Under the pieces are notes generated by a model. That model was not told the origin of the DNA, made no database searches, and saw only the letters and a list, made by a program, of their open reading frames with translations. From Guillardia theta CCMP2712 (taxonomy: Eukaryota > Cryptophyceae > Pyrenomonadales > Geminigeraceae), in contig NW_005434650.1 in the NCBI RefSeq assembly GCF_000315625.1, positions 705,201 through 769,200 of the forward strand: 64,000 bases of DNA, given 5' to 3'. The translations under genes and the position numbers were made by a program. Below, in pieces: positions 1 through 10,859 of this stretch (within the stretch, counting starts at the first letter, position 1; each line of letters opens with the position of its first letter).

Positions 1-230
1 AGGAGAGGAGAGGAGAGGAGGGAGGAGGGGAGGAGACTTGAGAGGAGAGGAGAGGAGAGGAGAGGAGAGGAGAGGAGAGGAGAGGAGAGGAGAGGAGAGG
101 AGAGGAGAGGAGAGGAACAGGCTGGAGAGGAGAGGAGATGAGGAGGGGAGAGGAGAGAGGAGGAGAGGAGAGGAACAGGCTGGAGAGGAGAGGAGAGGAA
201 CAAGCTGAGGAGGAGTGGGTTGGAGAGGAG
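1..230. repeat. AGGAG pentamer satellite
   Basis: The window opens in a nearly pure array of the pentamer AGGAG (GGAGA), interrupted by a few variants such as GGAACAGGCTGG. The array continues off the left edge, so its full length is unknown. The short reading frames across it are low-complexity products of the repeat and are not called as genes. Confidence 0.9.
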
Positions 231-274
231 AGAGAGGAGGTGTGTTCCAATCACACTCATCTGCTTCCCGCAGG

Positions 275-3200
275 ACCGAAAGATTTCGGTTGCATCGAGA
301 TTATCAGAGAATCATCTCTACGTGTGAGAGAAGGTCGGCATGTCAAGGTTTCACTTGTCCTCCTCATGGTCAAGGGCAGGAGACGCCTCCAACTTCTCCA
401 CCTGCCTGTTCTCCTCCACAGGAGCGACAGGACTGCAGGAGATTGTCGTCGGGCGGTTGAGGTAGCGGCGGGTTCCTCGAAGACTCGCTGGATGACGTCA
501 TAGCAGGTCTATGGATCGTTGGGGAAGTTGCGATGTTGTGGGAGAAGATTTTGTCTGCAGCCAACCTCCCTGCTCCACTGTCTTCTCTCATTCTTGGCTG
601 GTCTATCCCAACGATCTCAGCTTTCCTGTCTCTCCTGTACTGGACCATCTGAGGAGGACGGAGGAAGTCCACGGCTTCGTGGAGTTTGAAGACAACGAGT
701 TCTCCACACTTTCTTCTCGTGAACTCTCTACCGCTGCAATCAGCATCTACACAAACTTGATCGGGATTCTCAACACTCATCGAGGTTGTCGAAATGTTTG
801 TAATACTAGCATGACAAGGACTGACTGCCAGCAGGAACCATCGTTGATGGTGAGCAGATCGATCAGATTGCAACAGGGATCAAACACCCTGACCGGGGAT
901 ATCACGACATGTTCAACTTCTTCGACCCTGACAGCTACTTCTCCATCCAGGTTTGTGAGATGATGATGTCTGCGGTGAATGCACACATGGCAGGCCCTGC
1001 TGTTGTCAGGCAGTCGATACGTTCACGAACAAGTCCGCAGGGTGATTGAGAGAAGGAAAGAAAGCGTTTGCTAGACGTCAGAGAGTGAGTTAGTGCTTAC
1101 AGCGGTTCTTGCATCTGCACGAATTCCACGCAAGAATGCTCGAAAGGACAAGTAAGATGTGGGAGAGAGGGAGAGAGAGAGGGAGAGGGGGGGGAAGAAA
1201 GGGAGAGAGGGATAGAGCAGAGCAAAGGAAGGGAGAGAGGGGGAGAAGGAGATGGAGAGAAGGAGGAAGAGGGAGGGAGACGTAGACGGAGATGGAGATG
1301 GAGACGGAGACGGAGACGGAGACGGAGAGGGAGGAAGGAGCGATTGAAGAGAGGGAGGGAGGAAGAATCAGCCTCATGGATTGATAGTTTGCTTTTCAGA
1401 TCCCTCATCACTTTGTAAAGGACCAGCCATTCTTTCGAGCCATATCGGGAGAGGTTGGAATGTCACAAACCTGTCAGGGTACTCTGATTCTGCTCAACAG
1501 AGGCAAACTGGACCTAACGTCTTCTGGATCCTTACATGTACAACATCCTTGCCGAGGCAACATGTTCAAGATGATCTCTTGGTCCGCAGCCATCGAGTTT
1601 GCGAAAATCTCTGCAAACTACACGTGGATCTCGTCCCAACTCCCTCTCCTCCGAGACGCCCTCCAGTACCTCCTCGACGGCCTCGACCCTGTCTGCTCTC
1701 TTGACGTCCCACCAACATGGTGCTGACGTGGCAGGGGCAGGAGGAGAGTTTGATGTGGGCGGACGGCAGTCTGATGATCGACACGTTCAGACGTGCTGGT
1801 TTCACGTCTGATACGAATGCGATCTTTGTCTACCTGCTCAACGAGTTAGGTAGGAGCGAGAGAGTTGTTGTGGGTGATGATGAAGATCAGGACGTGGAAG
1901 ATGTTGGGTTTGTTATCGTTGGTGTTGAAGTTGTTTCCTGACAAGGATGTCGAGATTGTTTTGTTTGACATGATTGTTTCACACTGTCTTCTCTCTCTTG
2001 CAGTCACTCTGATGACCGTTAGCGCTCTTTCGAGTATCCTTGATGACTTGTGATTCCCAGCTGACGTCGAGCTCAAGTTCGGAGATAAAAGACTCTCGAG
2101 CCAGTTGAGAGCTCTCAGCCTGAACATGAAGAAGTCGTTCAACTTGAGGTTGTGGCGAGGTGAAATCTCCTCCTCCTCACCCCTCTTCTGCTTTCTATCA
2201 TTCCCTTTCATCCCCTCGCTCCCTCCCTCCTCTTTCTCACTCTTCTATCCCTTCCTCGCTCCTCCCTCCTCGCTCCTCCCTCCTCCCTCCTCCCTCCTCC
2301 CTCCTCCCTCCTCCCTCCTCCCTCCTCCCTCCTCCCTCCTCGCCTCCTCGCCTCCTCCCTCCTCCCTCCTCCCTCCTCCCTCCTCCCTCCTCCCTCCTCC
2401 CTCCTCCTTCCTCTGTCTCACTTTCTCTTCTATCTGTCTCCAGACGATCACTTCGTGACGAGCGTCGACCGTCAAGGTATCGCGAAGGAGACGTCTATCA
2501 CCTCGTGAAGCAGCGCAGGAAATTTCATCGACCTTGTTGACTATGACGCGAACTTGATGGCCGTCGCTCTCAACTCAACAGACTCCCAAGACAAGGACGA
2601 GAAAATCCTTGACAGGAACAGCTCGTGCTGCTGCTCGTGCTGCTGCTTCACCTCCTGCCCCTCCTGCACATCCTCCCCTTCCTCCTGCAACCGCTCCTCC
2701 CCGTGCTGCTGCTGCTGACTTTGCTGCATTTCTTGCTTTTGCTTCTGATCCAGTCCTGATCATAGTCCTCCACTTTATTCTCCTCCCCTCCACGCTCCTC
2801 CTTTTGCTGACCCTGCTGCTGCTTCAGGATCGACTCTAACCCTCTGGCTGCTCGGGTGCCAACATGGGTAAGTGAGACGATCTATGAGGGAGAGATGAGC
2901 AGGTAAGCGCTCCTCCTCCTCCTGCCTCCTCCTGCCTCCTCCTGCCTCCTCCTGCCTCCTCCCCTCCTTTCCTTCCTCCTCCTCGTCCCCATCTTCCCTT
3001 CCCAATGATCTCTGCGACTTCTCCACTGACCTCCTCGACTTCTCTCCTTCTCCTTCCCCCTTATGCTGCCCTCCATATGTGTTGCCAACGCTTGTCCCAG
3101 GCCAGAGGGAGGGACGGCAGATTCAGTCTGTGGGATGGCCAGGTACCAGCATGCTGCTCCTTCTCCCTTCCTCTCTCCTCACTGAGCTGTAGGATTGCCT

Positions 3201-4296
3201 GGTTCAACGCACTTGCAAGGAGGAAACTTGACGGCCCTCGCAATTTTCGCTTCTTCCTCCAGAACCTGCTCTTGAAGATCTCAGCAGACTTGATGTAATG
3301 ATATCACTCTCCTTCTCTCCCTCTTTTCTTGTCCTTTGCCCTCCTATTCGTCCTCCACCTCCCCCCCCCTCCCGCCCCTCCCCCCTTCCTCCTCCTCCTC
3401 CCAATTCACCATCTCCTCCTCTTGTCCTCCTCATGACCTCTTCGTCTCCCCGACGCAACAACAGGGAGCACACTTGGCTGCCGGAGAGATACACTATCGA
3501 CGGCTCCCCTCAGGTACTGCCAGCTCGCACTTTCTGTTCCTCACGTGGGGACAAGCTGGACAGAACAGGCTTCTACTTCGAGTATCCTGCCGTCCTCCTC
3601 CTACTCCTCTACAAGATTCTTCTCGGCATTGAGTTTGGGTTCAGCTACGGTATGAAATGGCTCCAACATATCCTCCCTCCTTGCTCTCCCCTCACGTTCC
3701 CTTCTCCTCTCTGCTCCTTCCCTTCCCCTCCGCATCTTTTCAGTTCCTCATTGCTGCTGCTGCAGTCGCCGTCCGCCCATGGGCTGTGAGAAAGTTTCGG
3801 ATCGCACTCGGGGGCTTCAAGGTACATTTCCTTCGTTACCATCATGTCAAGATTACAACATACACGCACGGTGAGTCACCATGACTTCTAAAACTTCCTC
3901 TCACACTCCTCCTCCTCCTCCTCCTCCTCCTCCTCCGCCAGGCGCGACTTCCTTCCTTTTCTCGCACATGGCAGACCCACACAAGCCTCTCAAGTTCGTC
4001 GTCTCTTCCTACTGCCCTGGACAATCGCCCAGCAAGATGCAGCAATGCACCGATGAGCAAGTGAGCCCTGCTCCTCCGCTGTGTTCTTGTGGGCTCCTTC
4101 CATGCTCTTCATGACTCGCTGCTTCCTCCTTGGCTCCTCCTTCCTCCTTGACCTTGCATGGCAGGGAGATCTTCAGTTTGTTCTAGATGTCCCTCAGTGC
4201 CTGCCACCGAGAGTGCGAGGACGAGCCGTCTTCTCCGACGAGGATCATGACCTGGCGACCGTCGCCGCCCATGTCCTGCCTGGAGCTGTATGCTGA
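275..4296 (+). CDS. Unrecognised multi-exon gene, plus strand
   Basis: I do not recognise this gene. A chain of short, protein-like open segments bounded by good splice sites runs along the plus strand: a segment after the acceptor at about 273; an acidic segment around 840-950 reading DMFNFFDPDSYFSIQ up to a GTTTGT donor; a hydrophobic/aromatic segment at 1560-1724; 1740-1850; 2050-2160; 2530-2630; 3190-3297; and a TM-like segment at 3580-3650. The last segment ends at a TGA at 4294-4296. The introns between them are long polypyrimidine tracts (for example the heptamer array at 2268-2410). The start codon and several joins are uncertain, so the limits are approximate and more than one gene is possible. 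The 3' end converges on the cyclase gene about 105 bp away. Confidence 0.4.
2268..2410. repeat. TCCCTCC heptamer array
   Basis: A tandem array of a pyrimidine heptamer (CTCCCTC/TCCCTCC) lies inside a presumed intron of the first gene. The long serine/proline reading frames across it, in all three frames, are repeat artefacts. Confidence 0.85.
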
Positions 4297-4401
4297 AAGA
4301 CACGGGGAGAAGCTGAAGGAATAAGTGGAGGCAGCAGAAGAGGAGGAGGAGGCGGGCGGGGAAGGGGAGGGGGGGGGCAGGTGGGGATACGAGAGGTTTC
4401 A

Positions 4402-7400
4402 TCACTTAGAGTCCAGTGATCTGAACCCCCTCCATGTCTCCATGTCTATTCCCTCCCTCCTCGCTCCCTCGATGTAGCTCAGCAGCGTCTTCGACGGCCC
4501 ATCCTGCGGCCGAAGCTCCAGACAAGCTCGGAAACATTCCTCTGCCTTCTTCCAGTCTGCCCCTTCTCCCTCCACACCCCCTAGGTAGCTGAAGATGCCC
4601 CTGCTGAACCTGTCGCTGAATTCATGCTCATCGACGGGCCTGACGACATTGTAGAATTCTTCGTTGGAGAGCACAGAGAAATCGAGCTCCTCTACCCCCC
4701 CTCCCGCTGGTGCTGCTCGGGCACGTCGAACGTGTAGAGCTCGACAGGAGCGTTGCTTCCCTTCACCGTCACTCGGTCCACGAAGCGGCAGAGGACTTGG
4801 ACTCTCTTGGAGAGCAGGCCGAAGACGTCTCCTGAGATGAGGATAGGAACCCCGTACTGCTTGCTCGCCTGCTCCAGCCTTGCCGCCATGTTGACGTGCG
4901 GGCTGAGGTAGGACGCGTCCAGCTTGTGTCGAGACCCTATGGTGCACTCGATCGCCCAGCTGACGGAAGCGATCAGGATACAAGGAGGAGTGAGGAGGAG
5001 ACAGTTGGGGAGAACAGGGGGAAAACAAGAGGGAAGGAGAGCGCGGGGAGGAGAAGCAGGAGGGGAATCAGGAGGAGGAGGAGGTGGAGGTGGTGGTGGA
5101 GGAGGAAGAGGAGGAGGAGAGTCTCACCCGAAGTGCAAACCAAACCCCATGGTAGTCGAGTATCCCGGCATTCGCTCTTGAACTTCCTTGCGGCTGGTGT
5201 GGTAGAGCAGCCTCCGATCGCGAGAGATCTCAAGGATGGACTGGATGTAGGAGCGCAGGGCGCTGTCTGCTACCTCCTGTATCGCCACGTCTCCCTTGGG
5301 CTTCCAGACAAGCTGGGGAGGAGATAGTGAGTGACAGAGGAAGAGGCGAGGATGCGACGAGCGGAGGATGACGAAGAGGAAAGGAGAGGAGAGAGAGAGG
5401 AGTGACAGTAGGGGAGGAGGTGGTGGTGAAGATAACAGGATGAGAAGAGGGCGGGAGGATGAACGATGAGGAGGCGTGGGAGAGGAGGAAGGGAGGAACA
5501 CTGACCAGGAAAGCATCTCCGATGTTCTTGTTGGGAGCTCCGTGGTTCCTAGTCACGTTGCCGTGGACGATTCGACCTACGTTGTTCACCACCTTTACCA
5601 CGTCAGCTTGAAGCACTTCCGTCAGGTCCGTGAAGTTTCGAATGTCGCAGAAGCCGAAGAAAGCGTTGATGATCGTCCCAGTATTGTTCACGTCCACCCC
5701 GCACATGCTCCCGCTCCTCAGACTGCGCGAGATCACTCTCGCTCCTGCCTCCCCGAACCCCAGCTGCAACAGCTGGGCAAGGCTGATCAGCCCGTGCTCG
5801 ATCTTGGCGATCTTGGGATGCTTGTGCCTGGCCGTGTGGAGCGGCTCCAACGGATCCTCGGCCATGGCCGCCACCTTGTTCGCCACGATGTCAAGCGGCT
5901 CGACTAGCTGCTTGCGCACAGAGGAAGCGATGCTCCAGGAGGAGGAGAAGAGCACGACAAGGACGACGAGGATGGTGAGGAGCCGGAAGGAGGCTTCTGC
6001 GAGGCTGGGGCGGGTGAGGTCCAGGAGCATGCGGCAGGGAGCATCAGGAACATCGGAGGTGATGAGGATGGTTGGGAGACCACTGGTGGGATGCTGCGAG
6101 CTCACGAGGGCGACGTCGGAGCACTCCATGTGGAGGATGGGCTCCCCACGATCCTCGTACGCCTCCCTGAAGGAGCTGAGAACAGCCGAGAACGTCGAGC
6201 TCCTTCCCTTGTCCTCCTCCAGCGAGAACATGCGGCCGATCCTCACCAAGTCGCTCTGGTACGTCGGGATGCTGGACGACAAGTTGGACCGGAAGAAGAG
6301 CAGGAAGACGAGGATCAGGACGATGGCGAAGCAGCGCTGTACGATGCTCCTGTCAAGTTCGTTGTCAATCGCCTGGCTCTCTTCGTCCTCGAGATCAGCC
6401 GCCTCCCTCTGTTCGTCTTGCACTCCCATCGACCTCGTGCTGCGGGAGAGGAAGGCTCCAGCAAGAGCTGCCCGCCATGACCTTGCGATGCGAAACATGG
6501 AGAACCTTGAGAGGAGGAGCTGGTGGGAGGGGAAGAGGAAGGAGATGTCCGAGAAGAGAGCAAGGCAGGAGATTGCATCGAGGAGGAAGTACATGCTCGA
6601 CATGAAGTTGCTCTGGATGCAACAGCGGAGGAAGAGGTCCGTGAAGACAACAGCCCAACACGCCATGTCCAACGAGAGGAAGACAGGCTTGAGCAGAGGA
6701 GGCGGAGGGGACGTCTTGCAGAGCTCAGGGACGAGCAGGAGATACAAGGAAGAGACCCAGATCAGCATCACAGTGACAGGATGATTGACGAAGCACATGA
6801 TGGAACATTCGAGCGCCTCCCGCCGATCATTGGATATAGCTTGCATGTGTAGATCCCTCATGTACGCAAGCTCGGAAGCGTCAAACTGGTCGACAGAGAC
6901 GCTGGTAGAGCTTCTTTTCCTCATGCTCCCGTTCACTTTCGGGGCCAGCGAGCTGTAGATGTTCCCGGACATGGAGCTGCTTCTCTTTCTGGGGGCTCTG
7001 CCTCCCTCCTCAACGTTGCGATAGGAGCCGCTGAAACCTGCCGCTGCCGCACTGGAGGCAAAAATGTTGAGTTGGGAGCCGACCAGAGAGCTCTTCGACT
7101 CAGAAAAGTTGTCGATCCTCGCCCAAGAGCTGCGGGTTACTTCCCTCTTCGCTTGCGACTTGCGCTTCTTGACCTGTTGCAAGGCGTACCAGAACGCCTT
7201 GCGCCACCTTGACTTGACGAGCTCTTTCCTTGGGATGAAGTGGGCTCGATTATTGTGGGGCATCTGAAACGAATTCTTCTGCAGGACGTTCTCGCTGCTT
7301 CCTGCCCGACCAAACCTGCCCTTGCCGAAGCTTAAACGTCCTTTGATCTCCGTGAACAAGCTCAGCGGGCCTTGTCTGAGCATGCGGAAAGATCCAGATG

Positions 7401-8076
7401 TGTCAGAAGAGTGGAGACGAGACGGGACGTAAAAAGACTTCACGTTGCTGCTCTTCTTCTTTTGAACTGTGGAGCAGCTCTGGTATTTGATATCAAAGGA
7501 ACGGCTCGAGTTGGCATTCTTTGGTTTCCCCACGTCCTCCGTCGTCTCGTTCACAGGCTCACAGCAGCAGTTCACACTCTCACTAGGTCCCGGCATCTCT
7601 GCGTTCGGCACATTCGGCTCCTCTTGGAATTCTACGTCCAAAGGCTGCTCCGTCCAAAGCCGATTGAAGCAAGAATCATTGGTTATCTCTCGACGAATAC
7701 CGAGTGACCTGCCATTCCTGCACTTCGGCATGACCCCATCATGGTCCGAGGAAGGTGCCATGCAGGAAGGGAGGTCAGATAAGATGTTGGGACAATGGTC
7801 CACCCCGTTCTTTGTTGGACAGAACGACTGCAAGTGCGCAACCCTGGTCTTAGGGCGAACTGAAAGATTCTCCGAGAAATGAGAGATAAGCAAGCGTTCT
7901 GAGTGATCCGTGACCTTCATGCATGAATTTTGTATCTTGTTTCGACGCAAACTCTTGGTGGATTTTCGGCCACACCGCAAACAAGTTCTTCCCAATCGTT
8001 CGTGATGACAAACCTGTGAACTAAGGTGAGTTTTCGACAAATGTACAGCTCCTTCCTCCCCCCCATCCTCGATCAA
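4402..8076 (-). CDS. Membrane class III adenylyl cyclase with voltage-sensor-like region
   Basis: Predicted to make cAMP from ATP at a membrane. Exon 1 (8076-5506, 857 codons) has a basic Ser-rich N-terminus. Several membrane segments follow, one of which (FSMFRIARSWRAALAGAF) resembles a channel S4 helix. Next come a TM helix, an external domain, a second TM with a HAMP-like linker, and the start of the cyclase domain. Metal-binding Asp811 (GFCDIRNF) and Asp854 (NIGDAF) are present, as is the adenine-type Lys850. Introns at 5505-5313 and 5127-4960 join in frame; the second restores GLHFG-WAIEC. Exon 3 carries VNMAARLE, with the transition-state Asn and Arg. The Asp usually six residues before this Val is Ser here (SYLSPHVN), as I recall from ciliate and related cyclases. 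The C-terminus has a TPR-like tail ending at 4402. A reading-frame break sits in a 7-C run at 4695-4701. The start is the first Met of the open frame. Confidence 0.85.
4695..4701. other. Homopolymer frame break in the cyclase gene
   Basis: Seven C on the plus strand (seven G in the gene). The frame carrying VELYTFDVPEQHQREGG meets a stop here, while the adjacent frame continues as VEELDFSVLSNEEF to the natural end at 4402. One extra G would restore a single frame. An intron fitting here would be implausibly short, so a homopolymer sequencing error is the simplest reading. Confidence 0.6.
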
Positions 8077-9374
8077 ACATCTGAGCGATGCTTAGCAAAT
8101 AGCAAGGTGAGTGCTATGAAGACATGAGGATGAATGAAAAATCCCTTCCCTACATGAGTAGGTGTATTTCACCTACACCCTTCCTGCTGCAACGCCACCA
8201 GTCACATTCTCACCGATCTCATACAACTCTCTATTGACATTTTCCTAAGATCGTGCTGCTCCCAACGAGAGGTGGAAGTTTGCTAGCCCCCGCATCATCT
8301 CATTTCTCATACTTCAAGATGTGTCCTGTCGCGCATGTCCATTGCGCTCTCACTATATTCGGAAGGGGTCCATCGAGTTTGAAACATTACTCCAACATTT
8401 GAAATAAACACTAATCATTTGAGGAGATACCCGGATGTTGCCGAACAGCGGTTTGGGAGTCGCTATTTTACGAGAGGTATCTTGCTGACAATCCTCGAAC
8501 AGGATTAGCAAATACTCGAAAAGAAGCTTTTTCGATTGTCTTGTGATATGGTTGTCACGGTACGAGGAGCCAATAAAAGATTTCAAGGACCCCTCCTTGT
8601 CTTTATCCTTGAAAAGTACCCGTAGTCTCGGCAACCAACTCCATCGCCACCTGCGCTTTCAGTCAGCATGACTTGAAACGTTTTCATCCCTCGTGACCAA
8701 AGAGACTCTATCCGCGTGACTTTTTACATATCAAAAACCACTAATAAACTTGTCGCCGGCCGGTGTGTCAAAGTTGTACCTTGTCCAAGTTACTCGATGA
8801 CTTGGTTACACTAATACAGTAGAATCGGAGGTGGTGCTAGACTCGGAGGCTGAGACGGATCTCGCCGGGGTCGGGCCGGGCCGGGCGGCCCCGGACTCGC
8901 TGACAGACTGAGAGTTGCAGCCCGTGACCTCTGACTGGCCGCCCTTTGCTCAAAGTCAAGTGCCGGCCGCCCAGTGAGTCTACGGTAAGCCAGCCAGACG
9001 CCAGGATCGCCCGGCCGGGCCGCATGGCTCAGCGGCTGGCATCAGTAGGGGCCCGGGGGTCGAACAGTTCAGTGATCATCGATCTTTAATGACCCAATGA
9101 TTCTTGCTCGTCAGACATGAACACGGCATTCCTCTCGTCGGCGCTCGCCGCTTGCTTGCGTGCTGGCTGCTGAGGCCGTTCTTTGTCTCTCAAGGGGACT
9201 GCCATTGAGCATCATTCGCTAGCACGTCTTTGGGAAGACAGGGGAGTTACCGAGACCGGGGGGTTGACTGTGAGGAAGAAAGCTGCAGTAGGAGTCAAAG
9301 GGATCCCCCTCCTGTGAGACTGTTTGCATCCAATGCTCCATCTACAGCATGATCAGAAACGAGCAGGTGAACCC
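8077..9374. other. Intergenic region with a GC-rich island
   Basis: No convincing gene. From about 8755 to 9060 the sequence becomes strongly GC-rich, with repeated GGCCGGGCC-type motifs (for example near 8876 and 9011), very unlike its flanks. It lies about 700 bp upstream of the cyclase start and may be a CpG-island-like promoter. A 93-codon minus-strand frame at 8634-8353 is protein-like in composition but matches nothing I know. Confidence 0.5.
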
Positions 9375-10205
9375 TTAAAAGAAAGCAGCGGAGAGTTCAG
9401 ATGGGGGTTTGAAGGAGTAGACGTGCGCGATGTTACTATGAGCTCCATGAAGTGAATGCGGCATGGAGGATAACAACAAAGAGTACAAACTTGAGCAGAA
9501 CTCAAGGGGGCATACCCTCTGTAATGCTCCGTCCGCATCGACCTCTGGAAGCGCCTGGGGGAAGGTAAGTGAGAACGCTGGCTGTAACAAGTGAGAGCGG
9601 GGCAGTACTTCGAAAATGTTCCGCAAAAACCCTCTATCACGGATGGCAGCCTGTCGATCTTGCCTGCAGCAAAAGACAAGTGCAGGACGCATTCAGGAAA
9701 ATGCCGAGGGCACAAAGGAGTTTCTCCTCCTTACCTTTTCCATGGCTCCAAGGCGTACGCTTTCATGCGGACACACTGATGGAGCAGGATGTGGTAGCTG
9801 TGGGAGATCTGATGTCTAGCATGACGCAACAGCTGGGCTGATCTCTTGGAAACGATTCTGAAGCTGAAGACACCAAAGTAGACAGAAAACCCAAAGATTG
9901 AGAAAGGAGCCCAAAGAAAAGAAGTCATGAGAGCAATAAAGAACACTATTGACCCCTGGCGATGAGCTAAGTTAGCATCAAGAGTAGAGGCAGGTGAAAC
10001 TCACAATGAACAGCAACACCGCTAACATGACCATCCTTCCTGAAGCAGAGGTCGGCAGCGAAGCTCGCGCTTTTGTGACCTGGAGGATAAGTCAGCAAGG
10101 GATCTGCACGCCTCCGATTTGTATTACGAGGTCTGCGACATATGCCAAAGTCCTTGTGTAGGGATCGAGCGAAGAACCATTCATTGACGTTTGGTCCCAG
10201 GGCAT
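9375..10205 (-). CDS. Small membrane protein, unknown function
   Basis: Not a family I recognise. Four exons join cleanly: ATG at 10205 to 10128 (26 codons); 10079-10005 (25 codons); 9955-9735; and 9663 down to a stop at about 9375. The introns are 48, 49 and 71 nt with GT-AG ends, and every join keeps the frame. The protein has a short polar N-terminus. Two adjacent hydrophobic stretches follow (one begins MVMLAVLLFIGSIVFFIALM), and the hydrophobic run continues into an aromatic Phe-rich segment. A basic His/Arg-rich region (RHARHQISHSYH) comes next, and the tail is Ser/Leu-rich. It is probably an integral membrane protein with one or two hairpins. The last exon could contain a further intron, so the C-terminus is the least certain part. 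Confidence 0.6.
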
Positions 10206-10859
10206 CGATCTATGTTCGAAAAAGCAAAGATATTTCCAAACTCAGCCAAAACTCATGGCAGGGAACTACATTTATCTGTTCAACGTATCAAAGAGCTCTG
10301 TGATCATGCAAGATTGATTGTGCGCAGACTTGTTATCTCGTTGTCCTCCTGCAAAGATAGATCCCGAACAATGATGTCAAAACCTGTGAGAAATTGTTTA
10401 CTGCAAACGCACAGATCTCGAACTTCAAGGTCTTGCTTTAGTCTCTTCACTATATCATGTTATGTTGCATTCATCAACGACTTTTCTTCCACTCCAAGCT
10501 CAGTTTCCCTCTGATTCATCATACTAAACTATTTGTGCTCCTCCTTTTCCTCCTTCTCCTCTCCCCCAACTCGCCCTCCTGTCCTCCCCCTTAATGATAG
10601 AGAATCACCACCCCCTCTCCGTTTGAATCGAAGTGGGACACCCAGAATAATTCGGTAAATTCAGTATCAGAAGTACCGGTCGTCCAATACCCCACCCCCT
10701 CGGCAGGCAGGTGCGAGTCGGGGGGAATCCAGAATGCGAAATGAAGAGGAAAGAATGATCAGCAGGGAGAGAGAGGAGTGAAAGAAGACAAGTGAGAAGT
10801 GATCGAAGAAGGAAGAGCTGATCCAGCGAGGAGAGGATGTTTTGAAATGGAATCTTTTT
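10206..10859. other. Spacer between two minus-strand genes
   Basis: This stretch holds the promoter of the small membrane protein gene and the 3' flank of the ankyrin/SAM gene. A 107-codon plus-strand frame (10191-10514) has no support from conservation or splice signals. A polypyrimidine tract lies at 10540-10610, and a TACCCCACCCC-like motif near 10688 also occurs in the spacer at 52280-52860. Confidence 0.5.

Noticed and set aside
5630-6784. 384-codon open frame on the plus strand
   Set aside because: It lies wholly antisense to the membrane and cyclase exon, whose product has clear catalytic motifs. The plus-strand translation is Arg/Ser-rich with no domain.
9664-10127. Nucleomorph origin of the window, suggested by the very short introns
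   Set aside because: Base composition is near 50 % GC with large metabolic and surface genes, whereas nucleomorph genomes are AT-rich and encode mainly housekeeping functions.
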